In this document: piece after piece, positions 1 through 11,221 of the stretch
Numbering within the stretch: the stretch's first letter is position 1
Layout of the letters: every line of letters starts with the position of its first letter
Assembly: GCA_947646735.1 (NCBI GenBank)
Contig: CANTFK010000992.1
Location: 402,986 to 466,985, forward strand
DNA: 64,000 nt
Direction of reading: 5' to 3'
Origin: Peronospora farinosa
Taxonomy: Eukaryota; Oomycota; Peronosporomycetes; Peronosporales; Peronosporaceae
Made by a program: the position numbers and the translations under genes
The notes under the pieces: generated by a model
The model's input: the letters and a program-made list of their open reading frames with translations, nothing else
Told to the model about the DNA's origin: nothing
Databases searched by the model: none

Positions 1-56
1 ACCGTCAGGAGGAGTCATTCAATGATGGTGAACTGGATATATAAGTACAACCAAGT

Positions 57-1738
57 GTGAAAAAACGGGTCACTAATCCTGCTGAGCTACAAGATGTTGG
101 TAATGCAATCATCTCAAAGGCCCTAAAACACTATGGGGAGGCAGTCAAGAGCGATCACCGCGAGAAGTGGCTGACAGCTATGACTGAAGAATTGAATGCC
201 TTTGAGTCAAATGACGTTTGGACGGTTGTGATGCCACCAAAGGGTGCGCATGTCCTACACAACAAGTGGGTCTATTAAAACTAAGACCGATGCAAATGAA
301 GAGATTGAGCGATACAAGGCTCGTCTGGTTGTTTGTGGAAATGAACAAGGTTTCGGTATGGATTATACACTTACGTTCGAGGCCGTCATGGACTTGGGAA
401 CGGTAAAGCTGATCCTGGTGCTTTCCAGACGATGGAATGTACCAGCACGCCATGATGACGTACTAAATGCGTACGTTAAGGCTGAAAAGGAGGAGCACCT
501 GGAAACTTACATGAAGTGACCAAAGGGGATGACCCTGGATGAGAAGGAGCTAAAGATCCTGGGTGCGAAGTTATAGAATGACCTAGCACTACTGTTGAAG
601 AAGTCATTTTATAGACTTAAACAGGATGGGTGACTGTGGAGAAAATTACTTGACTTCAAGCTGCGACAAGGTGGAATTCAGCAATGCACGACGGATATGT
701 GCCTTAACTATGAGTACAAAGGCGAGACATGCACAGTGGTCGGTGAATATGTCGATGACCTGTTGGTTACAGGCACCGAACAGAGCGCTGTGGATAAGAT
801 TTTGGCTGAGATGAGCTCGTTCTCTATAAATGACTTGGGGGCGGTAAACAAGTTTTTGGGACTACGCATCGAATTGTACGACTCAGTCCGTTTTGGATCA
901 AGAGGTCACGATCGACCTGTTGCTGAAGGAGTTTGGGATGGAGTCAGCTAACGAAGTACGAAGTTCAATCGGTGAAGAGTGCAACATGGACGACGAAGGT
1001 GATCTGGATTACCTACCTGCAAGTGGTGGAAAAGGTGAACCAAGTGTGAAGTTATTCCAATCTCTAGTGGGAAGTCTACTATGGATTGCAAGATGCACAC
1101 GTCCAGATATTTGTTTCGCAGTGCACAAGGCCACGAGACAGACGCACAAGCCGACGACGAAGGATTGAAAGACCGCAAAGCGTATCATGAGATACTTGAA
1201 GATGTCAAAGGGTTTGAAGTTGCACCTAAATGGTGTTGGACCGACATTAGAGGACGCACGGATTGAGTGCTGGAGTGATGCAGATTTTGCTGCTAACAAG
1301 GCTGACCGTAAGTCTGTGTCAGGATGCGTGATAACTATGGATGGAGCTGTCATTCTATGGATGTACAAGAATCAATCAGGGGTGTCGCTAAGCACTATGG
1401 AGGCTGAGTTCATCTCGGCATCCCAAGCTGGCCGTGATCTACTAGGCACAAAGGAATTGCTGAACGAATTAAAGCTACGAGTGCGCGAGCCCATGCCGAT
1501 GTGGATCGACAACCAAGCCGCCATCAAGCAGCTCGATGTGGAGAAGAGCACCTCCAGCGCCAAGCACGTGAATATACTGTTCAAGTATATCTGCCATCAT
1601 GCACAAGAAGGAATTGTGGTGCCATGATTTGTAAAGTCAAAGGACATGATGGCCCACAAACTGACAAAGGAACTGCCGGCGCCAAGAATGGAAGAATTGC
1701 GAGCGATGTTCCAGTTGAATGCCACACAGGATGAAACC
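57..1738 (+). pseudogene. copia pol remnant: reverse transcriptase and RNase H
   Basis: Conceptual translation in shifting frames gives the copia RT start (HYGEAVKS, then NDVWTVV and HNKWVY), the RT palm box YVDDLLVTG near 757-783, and the RNase H motifs CWSDADFAANKADRKSVSG and STMEAEFISASQAGRDLLG near 1269-1445. The tail carries MWIDNQAAIKQL. In-frame stops and frameshifts separate the blocks (for example near 276, 517 and 950), so no full polyprotein can be made. It is the 3' half of a Ty1/copia polyprotein, where RT-RNase H follows integrase. Confidence 0.85.
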
Positions 1739-1747
1739 GAGGAGGAG

Positions 1748-2094
1748 TGTTAGAAACCATCGGGTATCTCAAATTTCAAGATACAAGTGCTATACCGTAG
1801 GACGTTGTCACCTGCCTGATCGGCTGTCTGACAGCTTCACATGTGGGACCACGAGGAGAGGATTGTGCAGATGGGGCAGGGAGAGACAGGGCAACAGCTT
1901 GACAGTTGGGACAGGGCGATACGGCTGTAATGTGGTACGAGATGGGCAGGTAAGATCAGTACCATCTGACAAGTACATGGTAAAGTTACTGGAGTGCATG
2001 TTGTAGTATTAACAAACGAAAGTAGTTAATGCTAAATATATTTTACTTTTACTTCTTCTTATTTGTGCGGAAGTGCATCGTTCCTTTTCCTACA
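1748..2094 (+). repeat. copia 3' LTR
   Basis: It starts TGTTAGAAA directly after a GAGGAGGAG purine tract, as does the LTR at 11222. Its second half shares blocks with that LTR (TGCATGTTGTA, AACGAAAG, the T-rich stretch and GTGC). The 3' edge is set at CCTACA by comparison with the CTTACAACA end of the other family member. The next seven bases, GGTTATG, copy the start of that family's primer-binding site, which is odd behind a 3' LTR. Confidence 0.65.
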
Positions 2095-2390
2095 GGTTAT
2101 GTATCGCACTTCATACACTGCCCCACGAAGAACACTGAATTGTGATTAAGCGCATATACAAGGCACCAAGACTAGCGTATTGAGGTAAAAAAAATGGTCT
2201 GATGCTGGTCCGTGACCATAAACCGATTAACCTAGCTATTTCAAAGTCATCACGCTTATAACGGTAGAATTGATCAACGCTATGATGATCGGAAGAGTAG
2301 GATAAGTGGAAGAGTAGGATGATTGTAGACGAAATAAAAAGCTGCAACAACAAAGGGTAGGTACATATAAAACATGAGAAGTTTTAATCA

Positions 2391-2398
2391 CTCATTCT
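2391..2398 (+). promoter_or_regulatory. Candidate oomycete initiator element
   Basis: CTCATTCT matches the oomycete initiator consensus YTCATTYY. It lies about 150 nt upstream of the JmjC gene start codon. This is a short match and no transcript data are available; 2095-2390 otherwise shows nothing recognisable. Confidence 0.3.
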
Positions 2399-2548
2399 GA
2401 CCACAAGTATCTTCGCTCAAGATTAATACCATGAATAGTATTAATTAAAAAATGGGTTTTAGGGTTTTAAGAAAACATATCCTCCATTCGTACTTAGCAC
2501 GATATTGGTCGGATAAATTAGCAAAGGATCGAACGTAGCAAGACCACG

Positions 2549-5081
2549 ATGGAGACGGCAGCTGCAGCGTTCGAGCAGCACGTGGAGCTGGACGAGGGTG
2601 TGTTGGCTACATCAGCACCGCTAGAAAATGGCCAGTTGGATCGCGTCATATTGCAAGTGCGTAAGACTTCGTCTATGTGATTTTAATAGAGATAAAGGGC
2701 ATGTGACAACGCTCATGTCCGTTGTCTGCAGGTGAGTGAGGGACTTGCCGGTTACCCAGAGCTGAGTCAGAAAGCGTACAAATTACACACGCAATTGATG
2801 GAAGAAAAGTAAGTGATGTGGCTGTAAAGATGCGTTTTTTTGTCATAAGTGGAACTGATCTGAGTCTGTCTTTTGTTGTTATTATGGTAGAACAATTGGA
2901 GCTGCATTTGCAATCCAAGGAATGCTGGAGTTACTAAAGACTAATGTGAAAGCACTCGAGTATTTCAAAAGTAACATCGTGGGAGGTATACGGAGCTGCG
3001 TCATTGTTGTTGGTGTCAGTGAACATTAAGGCTGACAACTCTCTTTATTGTTGTTGCTCCTTTTAGTTCTGACGGGTCAGTTGCTGCCAGTGCGTCCTCC
3101 GTTCTTCGGTGGCACGATATGTGAAACTACAGTAGAAGAAGCTGTGACGAAAATGGACGTGAGTGCGTCGGAGACAGAGGTAGTGCCTATGACGAAAGAT
3201 GAAAGAGAAACGCCAACTGAGGTGAAGCTGGCACCAATATTTGGCAAACAGACGGGCAGTACTTGCAAACGCTCTTTGGAGAAGACAACAGTGACAGAGT
3301 CTGGTGCAGAGGAAAAGCGACCCAAGGTGGGCAAGAGCGACACAAACATGAACGGGAGCGACGTTGCTGCCCCGCCGCTACGAACCGAATTAGCGGAGGA
3401 GACAAAGTATGACTCTGAAGAGGCTAAGACCTGGGCTACCAACCCGACGTACACGATTCCAACCCAGTGGGAGCACTTGTATTTTAAGCAGGTGGAGGTG
3501 ATCCATGTGAATAACCGCCTTGCGAAGGAAAAAGTCCAGGCGAAGCGATTTGCGGGTGAACCGTTCTTGCTAGAGGGACATACTGGATGGCTTAAGTTTG
3601 CAGACAGCTGGGTGAATCCCGATGGCACACTGAACACTGCAGCGTTCTTGCACGGCATCCACGACGTGAAGGTGCCGGTGCTGGAGCACAACTACGAGGA
3701 GATTGACCCCATAAAGACCCATTTGCCGCTAAGCTACTACGTGAAGAATTACTGGGAGCATGGCAAGTCGGATTACTACCTGCACCAATGGCAATTTCCC
3801 TTGGACCCAAAAGTCGGTGCATTGCTCTGTCACAAAAGCGAGGAGCTGCCAGTGCTCGGAGACAACTTGCTTTTGTATTGGCTGGACGCGGTGCGTGGCG
3901 ACAATCCACTGCAGTACCTTTTCATGGGCCAGAAGAGCACAAGGAGTCGTATGCACTTGGACCCGGGTGGCTTGGGTATCACTATCGCCCCAATTATCGG
4001 CTCAAAACGTGTGACGATGTTGCATCGCGAGGCAGCCAAGCTAGACTCTGTGCACGAGTCCGTGAACTTTCACGACATGGATCTGGACAAGATTCCTCAA
4101 CTGGCATTCTTGCCTGCATGGCGAGTCGATGTAAAGCCAGGGCAGATTTTATACATGCCTGAAGGCACATTGCATGCGTGCGAGAACGTCACAGCGTGCT
4201 TGTCGTGCCACCGTTTCCATGCTGATACGGTGAGTCTCACTGGCTTCCTGCGATCGTTTTTGGCGCAGGATTCCCCATCAATTAATCACGCCGAGATTCT
4301 TTGGAACGCAGCACACGATGTAATGTCCGCGATAGAGGAAATCTATCATGCCAACAACCAGGTCCTCGACAAAACGGTCGCCACACTGCGCAAACTAGAT
4401 ACGTTGCGTGGGTTGCGCCATGCTTGCCGCATGCTGTCCTTGGAACAAGTGTTGCCCACTGAAGACTCATGGGACTGGAAAAAGCTTCTGGACGACATCG
4501 ACATCTTGCTTGTGCGCGTTGATTCTAGTGCCAAGTTGAACAAGAAGAAAAACTCGACCCACGGTTCTACGTTAACTAAGGCAGTGGCTGGTTCGAAGGG
4601 CGAAGAAGCGGCTGAAGCAAAACATATCATTGAAGCAGCGGCTAACAAAAAGGAGCAAGCCAAGAATAAGGCGGAAGCAACGGCTGCAAGTACCCATTGG
4701 GATTCGCTGAACCTAAAGGTGGGCGACATTATTGGCGTTCAGGTCTTCGAGAAGCGCAATCGTGCTGAAGTGTTGAAGGTTGTCCACGACAAAGTGCTGG
4801 TGCAGATCCACTATTCCGACTGGGAGTCTATCTACGATGAGTTTCTGCCGGTGTCCTCTCTCTACCAGCGCAAGAAGGGGAAAAAGGTGGCTCTGAAAAA
4901 GACACCTAAGGTGCAGGAAGCGGTGATGGCACGGTGGGGCAGCAAGGGTGATCTATACAACGCCATTGTACTAAAGGTCATTCGCACGAATGCTTGCTAC
5001 GTGCATTACCTCAAGTACGAGAAGGACTGGGACCAGTGGGTCTTGCCTGGCCATATCTTCCGAAAGTATCATAACTCATAG
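2549..5081 (+). CDS. JmjC-domain protein with C-terminal Tudor/chromo-like modules
   Basis: Four exons (2549-2656, 2732-2808, 2891-2970, 3067-5081) with GT-AG introns keep frame and give 759 residues. The ATG at 2549 begins METAAAAFEQ. A JmjC fold spans roughly residues 270-480. The metal triad is visible as HLD (about H385 and D387) and a distal His in GTLHACENV (about H458), so it is probably an active 2-oxoglutarate/Fe(II) oxygenase acting on protein (hydroxylase or demethylase). A Lys/Ala/Glu-rich linker follows. Two small beta-barrel-like modules (KVGDIIGVQVFEKRN and VMARWGSKGDLYNAIV) resemble Tudor-knot/chromo-barrel domains that bind methylated histone or nucleic acid. A nuclear chromatin role is inferred; the substrate is unknown. 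It converges on the E3 ligase gene, with about 200 bp between stop codons. Confidence 0.85.
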
Positions 5082-5278
5082 GAGCCGCAACGACAAGATG
5101 CGCCGACGAGTTAAGCCTAGGGTTGAATATGTTTTATATTCTGTCCATTCCGATTGCGTTAGCATAAAAGCATCCAAAGTGTTTTCAGGTATGCATATAT
5201 ATATTTTCAGGCATGTGCAAATGGGGAAACAGCATCCTGTTCCGCAGTACATACCGATGTGATATTAGCCGTCATTAT

Positions 5279-6388
5279 TCATAACATCAATACTCCCGGG
5301 TTGCCGGTAGCACGACGCATGGCGTGAACAATGGCACCGAATACGACGTAGCCGCCCACAAAAGCGTAAAAGCCAAATGTCGATATCACCGCCGCGATCA
5401 ACACCATGACAGCATACCCCAACGTGTGATGCAACCAACGTCCCCAAGTTGTCGAGGCCCCTACAAATGGCAGACTGTAGCACGCATAATGACTGGCACT
5501 CCACGAGTTTTCGCAAACCCAGCAGTACTCGAACCGGCAACGCGTGCACGTCATATGATTGCAACCTTCATTTTTCCAAATCCGCATTTGACAGTGCGGA
5601 CACGCCCGCACTGCTTTTTGTTTGCCTACTGATGCTTCCCACGCAAGATACGACTCGTCTTCTTTGCCACGACAGAACCAGAACCAATGTACATATCCAC
5701 GACAGCGAAAGCAGCCCACCGTCTCACATTTCGGACAAGTGAAGTTGTCTGTGCTTTCACACATGATAAGCTCATCACAACCTGGTCTTGGACACCACCG
5801 GGCACTTGGATTCTTCTCATCCTAGTCAATAGCCACTCAAGTCGATGAGGTACATTACATCGATCTGTCCACACCCAGGTCAATTGACTGCAACGTACTC
5901 GCTTGCGTTTCAACACCGCTCGATACTGTACCATCTCTTTTGATCCTACAATGCATTTCATGTCATGTTCCTTGATGCTCTGCTTACAATTAACCACAGG
6001 ACACACTAATTGGTCTACAAAGCAACAAAAACAGTTATTTACATGGTCAAATCTCATTCTAACATTTGCATCTAATTTTACTGATTGCACCTTCATCTAC
6101 TTCTCGCGTCTTGATCTTGAATTCAATATACTTTCGAATGCACTCTGTCATTAACCCATATAACCATTATAAATAGCTGACAAATATTAAATAAACTATG
6201 TATTAATTTTTACCAGCACAGAAACGATGGCGACAGTGCAGCTTTGCATACGTCTCGTTGACGTCATCCTTTACGTCACGTAGCCTCAGCACGGGCACAA
6301 TTTCCAGACATATCGGACAGATCTGTGGTGATACCAACGTGGCCACTAAACGTCGATAGCCACGAACGAAACCTCGCAACATTGTCAT
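5279..6388 (-). CDS. RBR-type (RING1-IBR-RING2) E3 ubiquitin ligase with C-terminal membrane helix
   Basis: Four exons on the minus strand (6388-6214, 6144-6064, 6014-5899, 5821-5279), in phase throughout, give 304 residues. RING1 starts CPICLEI and ends CRHRFCAE, split by intron 1. The IBR follows (CPVVNCKQ, then RWCPRPGCDEL and CPKCETVGCFRC). RING2 is CPHCQMRIWKNEGCNHMTC, which keeps the Cys of GGCNHM-type RING2 that forms the ubiquitin thioester in RBR ligases. A hydrophobic helix (LGYAVMVLIAAVISTFGFYA) follows RING2. This order and length match the RNF144 group, so a ligase anchored to an internal membrane is inferred. Intron 2 is only 49 nt. Confidence in the family is high; the target is unknown. 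Confidence 0.9.
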
Positions 6389-6420
6389 TGCAACAAGAAA
6401 AAGAACTATATCATTTAATT

Positions 6421-6960
6421 AAGGGAATTACTATTTTCACCACACTCTGTACTATTTCCACTACACATTGTACTATGCTCACCACACCATAACTTTGCAC
6501 ACTTATTACTATTTCTTACCACACCATAACTTTTGTTTAGATACACCCCCCATACCAGAATCTGTACTAATTGGTCAAGATTCTTGATGCGCTTTCTACA
6601 TTTAGGATCCTATATAGAATTGCAGAATACAAGCGCAAAGTAGAGATCTCGTGTGCTAACATGCGTGAGGTATCAAGTGGATTTGGGATGAAGCTAGACC
6701 ACAATGACACAATTTGTGTTAATATGTTATTTGCGCAGTGATAAGTGGGACAGGTTATGAGCCCATGTCTTCTTGCACTGTCCAAATAACATATAAACAC
6801 AAATTGTGTCATTGTTGTCGAAGCTCGTACAATCGACTCATCGTCAATTACACTCAACACATGAATGCGTCGTAAAAAAGTTTCCATTTCCCAAATCAGC
6901 ATCCGCATATGCCACAATCTGCACGTCGATTGTAGGTCTTGATGCGTTGACATACACATC
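6421..6960. repeat. Dispersed repeat, copy A
   Basis: Two blocks recur at 16475-17355. One is an AT-rich CCACACCATAACTTTTGTTT region. The other is a roughly 75-bp block containing TCCGCATATGCCACAATCTG. Between them copy A carries a large inverted repeat. A 130-codon minus-strand open frame covers the unit, but no family is recognised. It is probably a non-autonomous transposon relic. Confidence 0.5.
6702..6824. repeat. Long inverted repeat with retroelement primer-site motif in the loop
   Basis: AATGACACAATTTGTGT near 6703 is repeated in reverse complement near 6807-6823, and TATGTTATTT pairs with AAATAACATA further in. The loop holds GGTTATGAGCCCA (6753-6765), the same 13 bases that start the copia interior at 7615, here preceded by ACA as at an LTR end. 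Confidence 0.6.
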
Positions 6961-7187
6961 CTTCGACACTATTGTCTTGTCAGACAATGTCCAAAGTAGT
7001 CCGTAGTCTGACGATCCTCACAAAAAGCGGAACACTCATTTAAGCAAGACATAGTGCTCTCTCGTATAACAAGTAAGAAATTTTCCAACGTTCGCACTGC
7101 GTTGTAGACCCAGACTCTGTCACGCTTATCACTGCGCAGGTGATTGTCGTTGTTCTGTAGGGTGAACAATACAGAGTAGGGAATATA

Positions 7188-7614
7188 TGTTAGAAATGCC
7201 TGTTTAGAAACGTCTTGTCAGTCATTGTTATATTACAGGTTCAACAGGTATAACATGTGACGGTGACACCTGATTGGTCAAAGTCACACATATCTTAACA
7301 TGTGGTGAGACGAGGCTACGATGGTGACAGATGGTGAGACGAGGCTACGATGGTGACAGATGGTGAGACGAGGCTACGACAGTGACAAGTGTCGTGACAG
7401 GCGTTACGATAAGATCGGACCAGGTGATGGGACGAGGTGGCGACATGACCGTTGAGCGACATGACGACGGCGTAGATGACGGACGCAAACATGTTATGGT
7501 CAAGTTGCAGTGCATGTTGTATTATAGTGTTAGCGAACGAAGATAACATTCTAATACATTCATTTTTACTTCTAACTACCTCTGCACAAGTGCAACTACC
7601 ATCTACTTACAACA
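7188..7614 (+). repeat. copia 5' LTR
   Basis: It runs from TGTTAGAAATGCC to CTACTTACAACA. It is the same length as the 3' LTR, with three substitutions and no indel between them. It contains the short tandem repeats at 7304-7390. Confidence 0.95.
7304..7390 (+). repeat. 29-bp tandem repeat inside the LTR
   Basis: About three copies of a unit containing GAGACGAGGCTACGATGGTG stand head to tail. The same array is in the 3' LTR near 11338-11424. It lies in the part of the LTR expected to be U3, where such repeats often act as enhancers; that role is inferred. Confidence 0.8.
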
Positions 7615-7627
7615 GGTTATGAGCCCA
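7615..7627 (+). other. Primer-binding site complementary to the initiator tRNA-Met anticodon arm
   Basis: GGTTATGAGCCCA follows the LTR directly. Twelve bases are complementary to GGGCTCATAACC, the anticodon stem-loop found in many eukaryotic initiator tRNA-Met genes. This implies priming from an internal site or half-tRNA, as known for Drosophila copia, rather than from the tRNA 3' end. Confidence 0.7.
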
Positions 7628-8866
7628 ATCAAGCGAGATGCCGGTACAGATACTAAAGCTGGACCCGTTGTGGTGACCGAAGGTCCTAACAAGACCGACA
7701 ACGACCACTTGGAAGAGAAGTCGGCAGTGCCCGTGGGGGCAATGGACAAGGTGCTGACCATGCTCGGGGACCTATCCGAACGAATGAATCGGATGGAGGT
7801 TTTTCAGAACGAGCAAGTCGGCAAGGGTAACAAGGGGTCACCGGAGTTAATCTTCGGTTCGGCCCTGGGAGTGGGAGCGGGGATGACTCTCTAGGCTTTG
7901 GAGCGTACCCCTCCTCCCAAGAAATCCCCGGACGTGTCTCCAGCGACATACTTCGGGGCAAGGCGCCACAACCAGGTGAATGTTGATGGTCGACCGGCGG
8001 AACATGTTGCAGCAAACGTGAACATGGAGGCAGGACCTGGGCCTGTACATTACAGGCAGGAAATACCTGCAGACTATTATCCAGGCGCGGGTATGCCAAA
8101 CAGGATGTACGGTCATCCTGGACTACAAGTTACCGGTATGACAGATGCACAACACCGGAAGCTCGCGCTACAACCCTTTGACGGGAAGGAACTATACCAC
8201 GGACTCGGTAGTGGGTTCCTTGAATGGGGTAAAGAATTCGTCCGTCAAGTCGGGTTTGCTGAGCGTGCGTGTGGTTTCGCGTGGCCGGAGGATATCAAGG
8301 TTGATGTCCTGGGACAACACCTGGCCAGCAAGGCGCAGACGTATTACCGTCGGCAGGTGAAAACTTGGTGGTCTGAAAGCAAAACCTTGGAGCATTCCAT
8401 GCAAAGGTTGCTCTAGACCTTCAACACCAAGATATCACCTGCCCAGAGCATGAAATTGTTCACGGCGCCAAAGGCAACTCACAGAAGTTGGACGGACCAC
8501 TTTTTGTACCTCACGGCCGTGAGTGATGAGTGCGGAGGTGCGGATAGTCTAGTGCTTGACAATATCGTCCACTACGCAGACCCGTATATGCGTACGACAA
8601 TGTTGTCCAGGTTGGATATGCATCGTACCGACCCCTTACGTCAGGCTGAAGAACTGGCTCAATTCGCGCAGTCGACGGAGATCGACACTCATGCAAAGAA
8701 TCTTGGGCGCGATGTGGTAAACGCTGTCGAAACAAGGAAGAAACCGAAGGACAGGGTCAAGGACAAGGTAAAATAAACCTTCGGTAAGGGTGACCAGTGC
8801 ACGTGTTACAAGTGCGGGGAAGTCGGACACATCAGGTCGATGTGCCCGCAACTGAAGAAGAAGATA
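7619..8866 (+). pseudogene. copia gag, broken by stops
   Basis: The ATG lies inside the primer-binding site (atg agc cca). The gag frame carries stops near 7892, 8414 and 8774 and shifts of frame. The C-terminal nucleocapsid zinc knuckle is intact as CYKCGEVGHIRSMC (CX2CX4HX4C) near 8798-8845, downstream of the last stop. Gag packages element RNA into virus-like particles; this copy cannot make a full one. Confidence 0.8.
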
Positions 8867-10828
8867 CCAAGGGCAAGCTTTACCTTTGCAATTGGCAATG
8901 GTGGACATATTCAAGACAACAATTGGATCCTTGACAGTGGGTCCAGCAGACATTTGGTAAACGATTTAAGTCTGCTGTTTAATCCGAAAGACTGTCAGAG
9001 TGAATGTTTGACGGCAGCCACTGATGGAGGCGTGCTGAGAATCACCATGCAAGGAAGTGTCGACATTGAAGTTGTCGCACTGGGAGTTGTGAACACCATC
9101 CGGCTCCTCGATGTTCAGTATGCTGCAAACCTCGAGCGAAATATCATATTATATGGTAAGCTCGAGGCAAAAGGATGTATAAAACTCGAATATCGAGGAG
9201 GGAGGCGTGTGTTGACCTCCGGGGTCGGAGGTGCACCGGTAATGGATGTTGAATGCAACAACAATGTGTTGGTTGTCACGGTGATGAGACCCGGTAACAC
9301 CGTTTCAAGCACATCACGGGAAGCGATGATGGCTGTACTTAATTCACCTGAATATGAATACGATTCGGATGTTCAGAGTGGTACCTTGATGCACTTTCAT
9401 CGCCGATTGGGCCATCTCTGTTTCGATACTATCATCAAGATGGCCAGAGACCCGGGGTCGGCTATTAAGCTGACTGACCTGACACGCATAAATTGCCTGG
9501 CGGTGCTAAAGGAAAACAAGTCAAGAAAGCACAGTCGAAAAAGGACACGGGCATGAACTCACCTATCGACGTGATAGGTGGAGTGATATGCTATGATCTC
9601 AAGGGACCGATAACCCCACGAGACCGACTGGGAAATCGTTACCTAGTCAATTTTATTGACCACCTATCAAATTATTGCCGTGTGTTTCTGGCCAAGTCTG
9701 AAGATATTGCTGCACTCAAGTTCAAGCAGTTCCTTGTAAGTTTCGAACGAGCATTTTATTGAAAGATCCACGTGCTACGCACGGACGAAGGTGGCGAATA
9801 CAAGACATTGGATGTGTTTTGCAAAGGTACTGGCGTATCACGTCAAGTGAGCGAAGCCAGAAACCAAGCCAGTAATGGTAAGGCTGAACGGATGCATCGT
9901 ACTATTATGATTATGGTAAGAAGCATGGTGTTCGCCTCGAACCTACCCCTTTCTTTCTGGGGTGATGCTGCTGAGTACGCGACTTACATACTCAACCGGA
10001 GCCGAACCAAGTCGAATCCTGGTGGTGTATCCCCAATAGAATTTTTGACGAAAAAAGTGCCTATGATGAATGACATCGTGGTGTTCGGTTCTGCAAGCAC
10101 GGTTCATGTCCATACAAAAAACAAGTCACTTTTTGGAGAGCGTGGGAAGGCAGCCATACTAATTGGCAAAAGTGGCGAGACGAAGAATTACAAAGTGTAC
10201 ATCCCCAAGGACAAGGTGGTTGTGGTAACACAACATGTGCAAAACATTGAAACACTGTCGGATGAGCAAAACGAACAAGTCAAGTCCCACTTGAAGAGAG
10301 TCGACCATCAGGAGGAGTCACCCAATGATGATCAACCGGATGTTCAAGTGCAATCAAGCGTCAAAAAACGGGTCACGAAAGGACTTAAGGGTCGAAAACT
10401 CGGATGGACGAGAGAGCGACATGGTACAAGGTCAATCAGCAAGCAACAGGTTGAAGAACCTTTAGATAAAGGTTCTGCTGAACAACAAGATGTGATAAAT
10501 GTAAACGTAATGCAAGACCCCAAGCACTATGGAGAAGCGGTCAAGAGCAAGCAACATCAAGAGTGGAAGATCGCCATGATCGAAGAACTGGACGCGTTAA
10601 AGGCGAACGATGTCTGGACGATCGTTGCACCACCCAAGGATGCGCACGTTCTCCACAACAAGTGGGTGTACAAGACCAAAACGGATGCTAACGGGGACAT
10701 AGAGCGGTACAAGGCTCGTCTGGTCGTCTGTGGAAACGGACAAGTCTTTGGAGTAGACTACAACCTCACCTTTGCAGCGGTGATGGACTTGAGCACGGTG
10801 AAGATGATCTTGATGCTATCAAGACGTT
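8840..10828 (+). pseudogene. copia pol: protease, integrase, start of reverse transcriptase
   Basis: The aspartic protease site is WILDSGSSRHLVND near 8926-8967. The GAG-pre-integrase motif HFHRRLGHLCFDTI is near 9391-9432. Integrase core Asp residues sit in CYDLKGPITPRDRLGNRY and LRTDEGGEY, and the Glu in ASNGKAERMHRT. The RT start (HYGEAVKS, HNKWVYKTKTDANGDIERYK) ends at a stop at 10828 just before a large deletion. Frame breaks occur near 9554 and 9760. Confidence 0.85.
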
Positions 10829-10854
10829 GATAGGTACCAGCTCGACATGGTGAT

Positions 10855-11210
10855 GTGCCGAATGCATACGTCGAGGCAGAATTCATCGCGGCGTCTCAAG
10901 CCGGACGCGAGCTACTAGGGATGAAGGGACTATTTGAAGAATTGAAGTTGAACGTGATCAAGCCGATGCCGATGTGGATAGACAATTTAAGCGGCTATCA
11001 AGCAGGTAGAGTCGGAGAAGAGCACGTCAAGCGCCAAGCACGTAGACATCAGGTTCAAGTTCATCTGCAACTACGCGAAAGATGGGATCGTGGCTCCAAG
11101 ATTTGTCAAGTCCCAAGACATGATGGCCGATATATTGACGAAGTCATTGCCGGCGCCAAGAATGAAAGAGCTACGTGCAATGTTCGGGTTAAAGACCACT
11201 CAGGCTGACA
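10855..11210 (+). pseudogene. copia RNase H C-terminal remnant
   Basis: The text jumps from the RT motif NAYVEA straight to EFIAASQAGRELLG, which is RNase H. The RT palm, including YVDD, and the first RNase H motifs are absent. The same pieces are about 920 nt further apart in the copy at 484-1404. A frameshift near 10987 follows, and the tail aligns with the other copy up to the purine tract. Confidence 0.8.
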
Positions 11211-11212
11211 CC

Positions 11213-11221
11213 GAGGAGGAG
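11213..11221 (+). other. copia polypurine tract
   Basis: GAGGAGGAG directly abuts the 3' LTR. The copy at 1739-1747 is identical. This is the usual site for plus-strand priming. Confidence 0.75.

Larger units (their letters stand above)
1..2095 (+). mobile_element. Decayed Ty1/copia retrotransposon, 3' part
   Basis: The window opens inside the reverse transcriptase region of a copia element. RT, RNase H, a purine tract (GAGGAGGAG) and a 3' LTR follow in the normal order. The reading frame is broken by several stops and shifts. It is related to the copia element at 7188-11648, but it keeps the RT palm that the other copy lacks. The 5' end lies outside the window, so no target-site duplication can be checked. 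Confidence 0.85.

Noticed and set aside
3077..3691. Minus-strand 204-codon frame opposite the JmjC gene
   Set aside because: Shadow of a spliced gene with clear catalytic motifs on the plus strand.
6745..6775. Antisense initiator tRNA-Met gene
   Set aside because: Only the anticodon-arm dozen bases are present, without acceptor, D or T arms.
7316..7549. Minus-strand frame within the copia LTR (and its copy at 11350)
   Set aside because: It lies wholly inside non-coding LTR and exists twice only because the LTR does.
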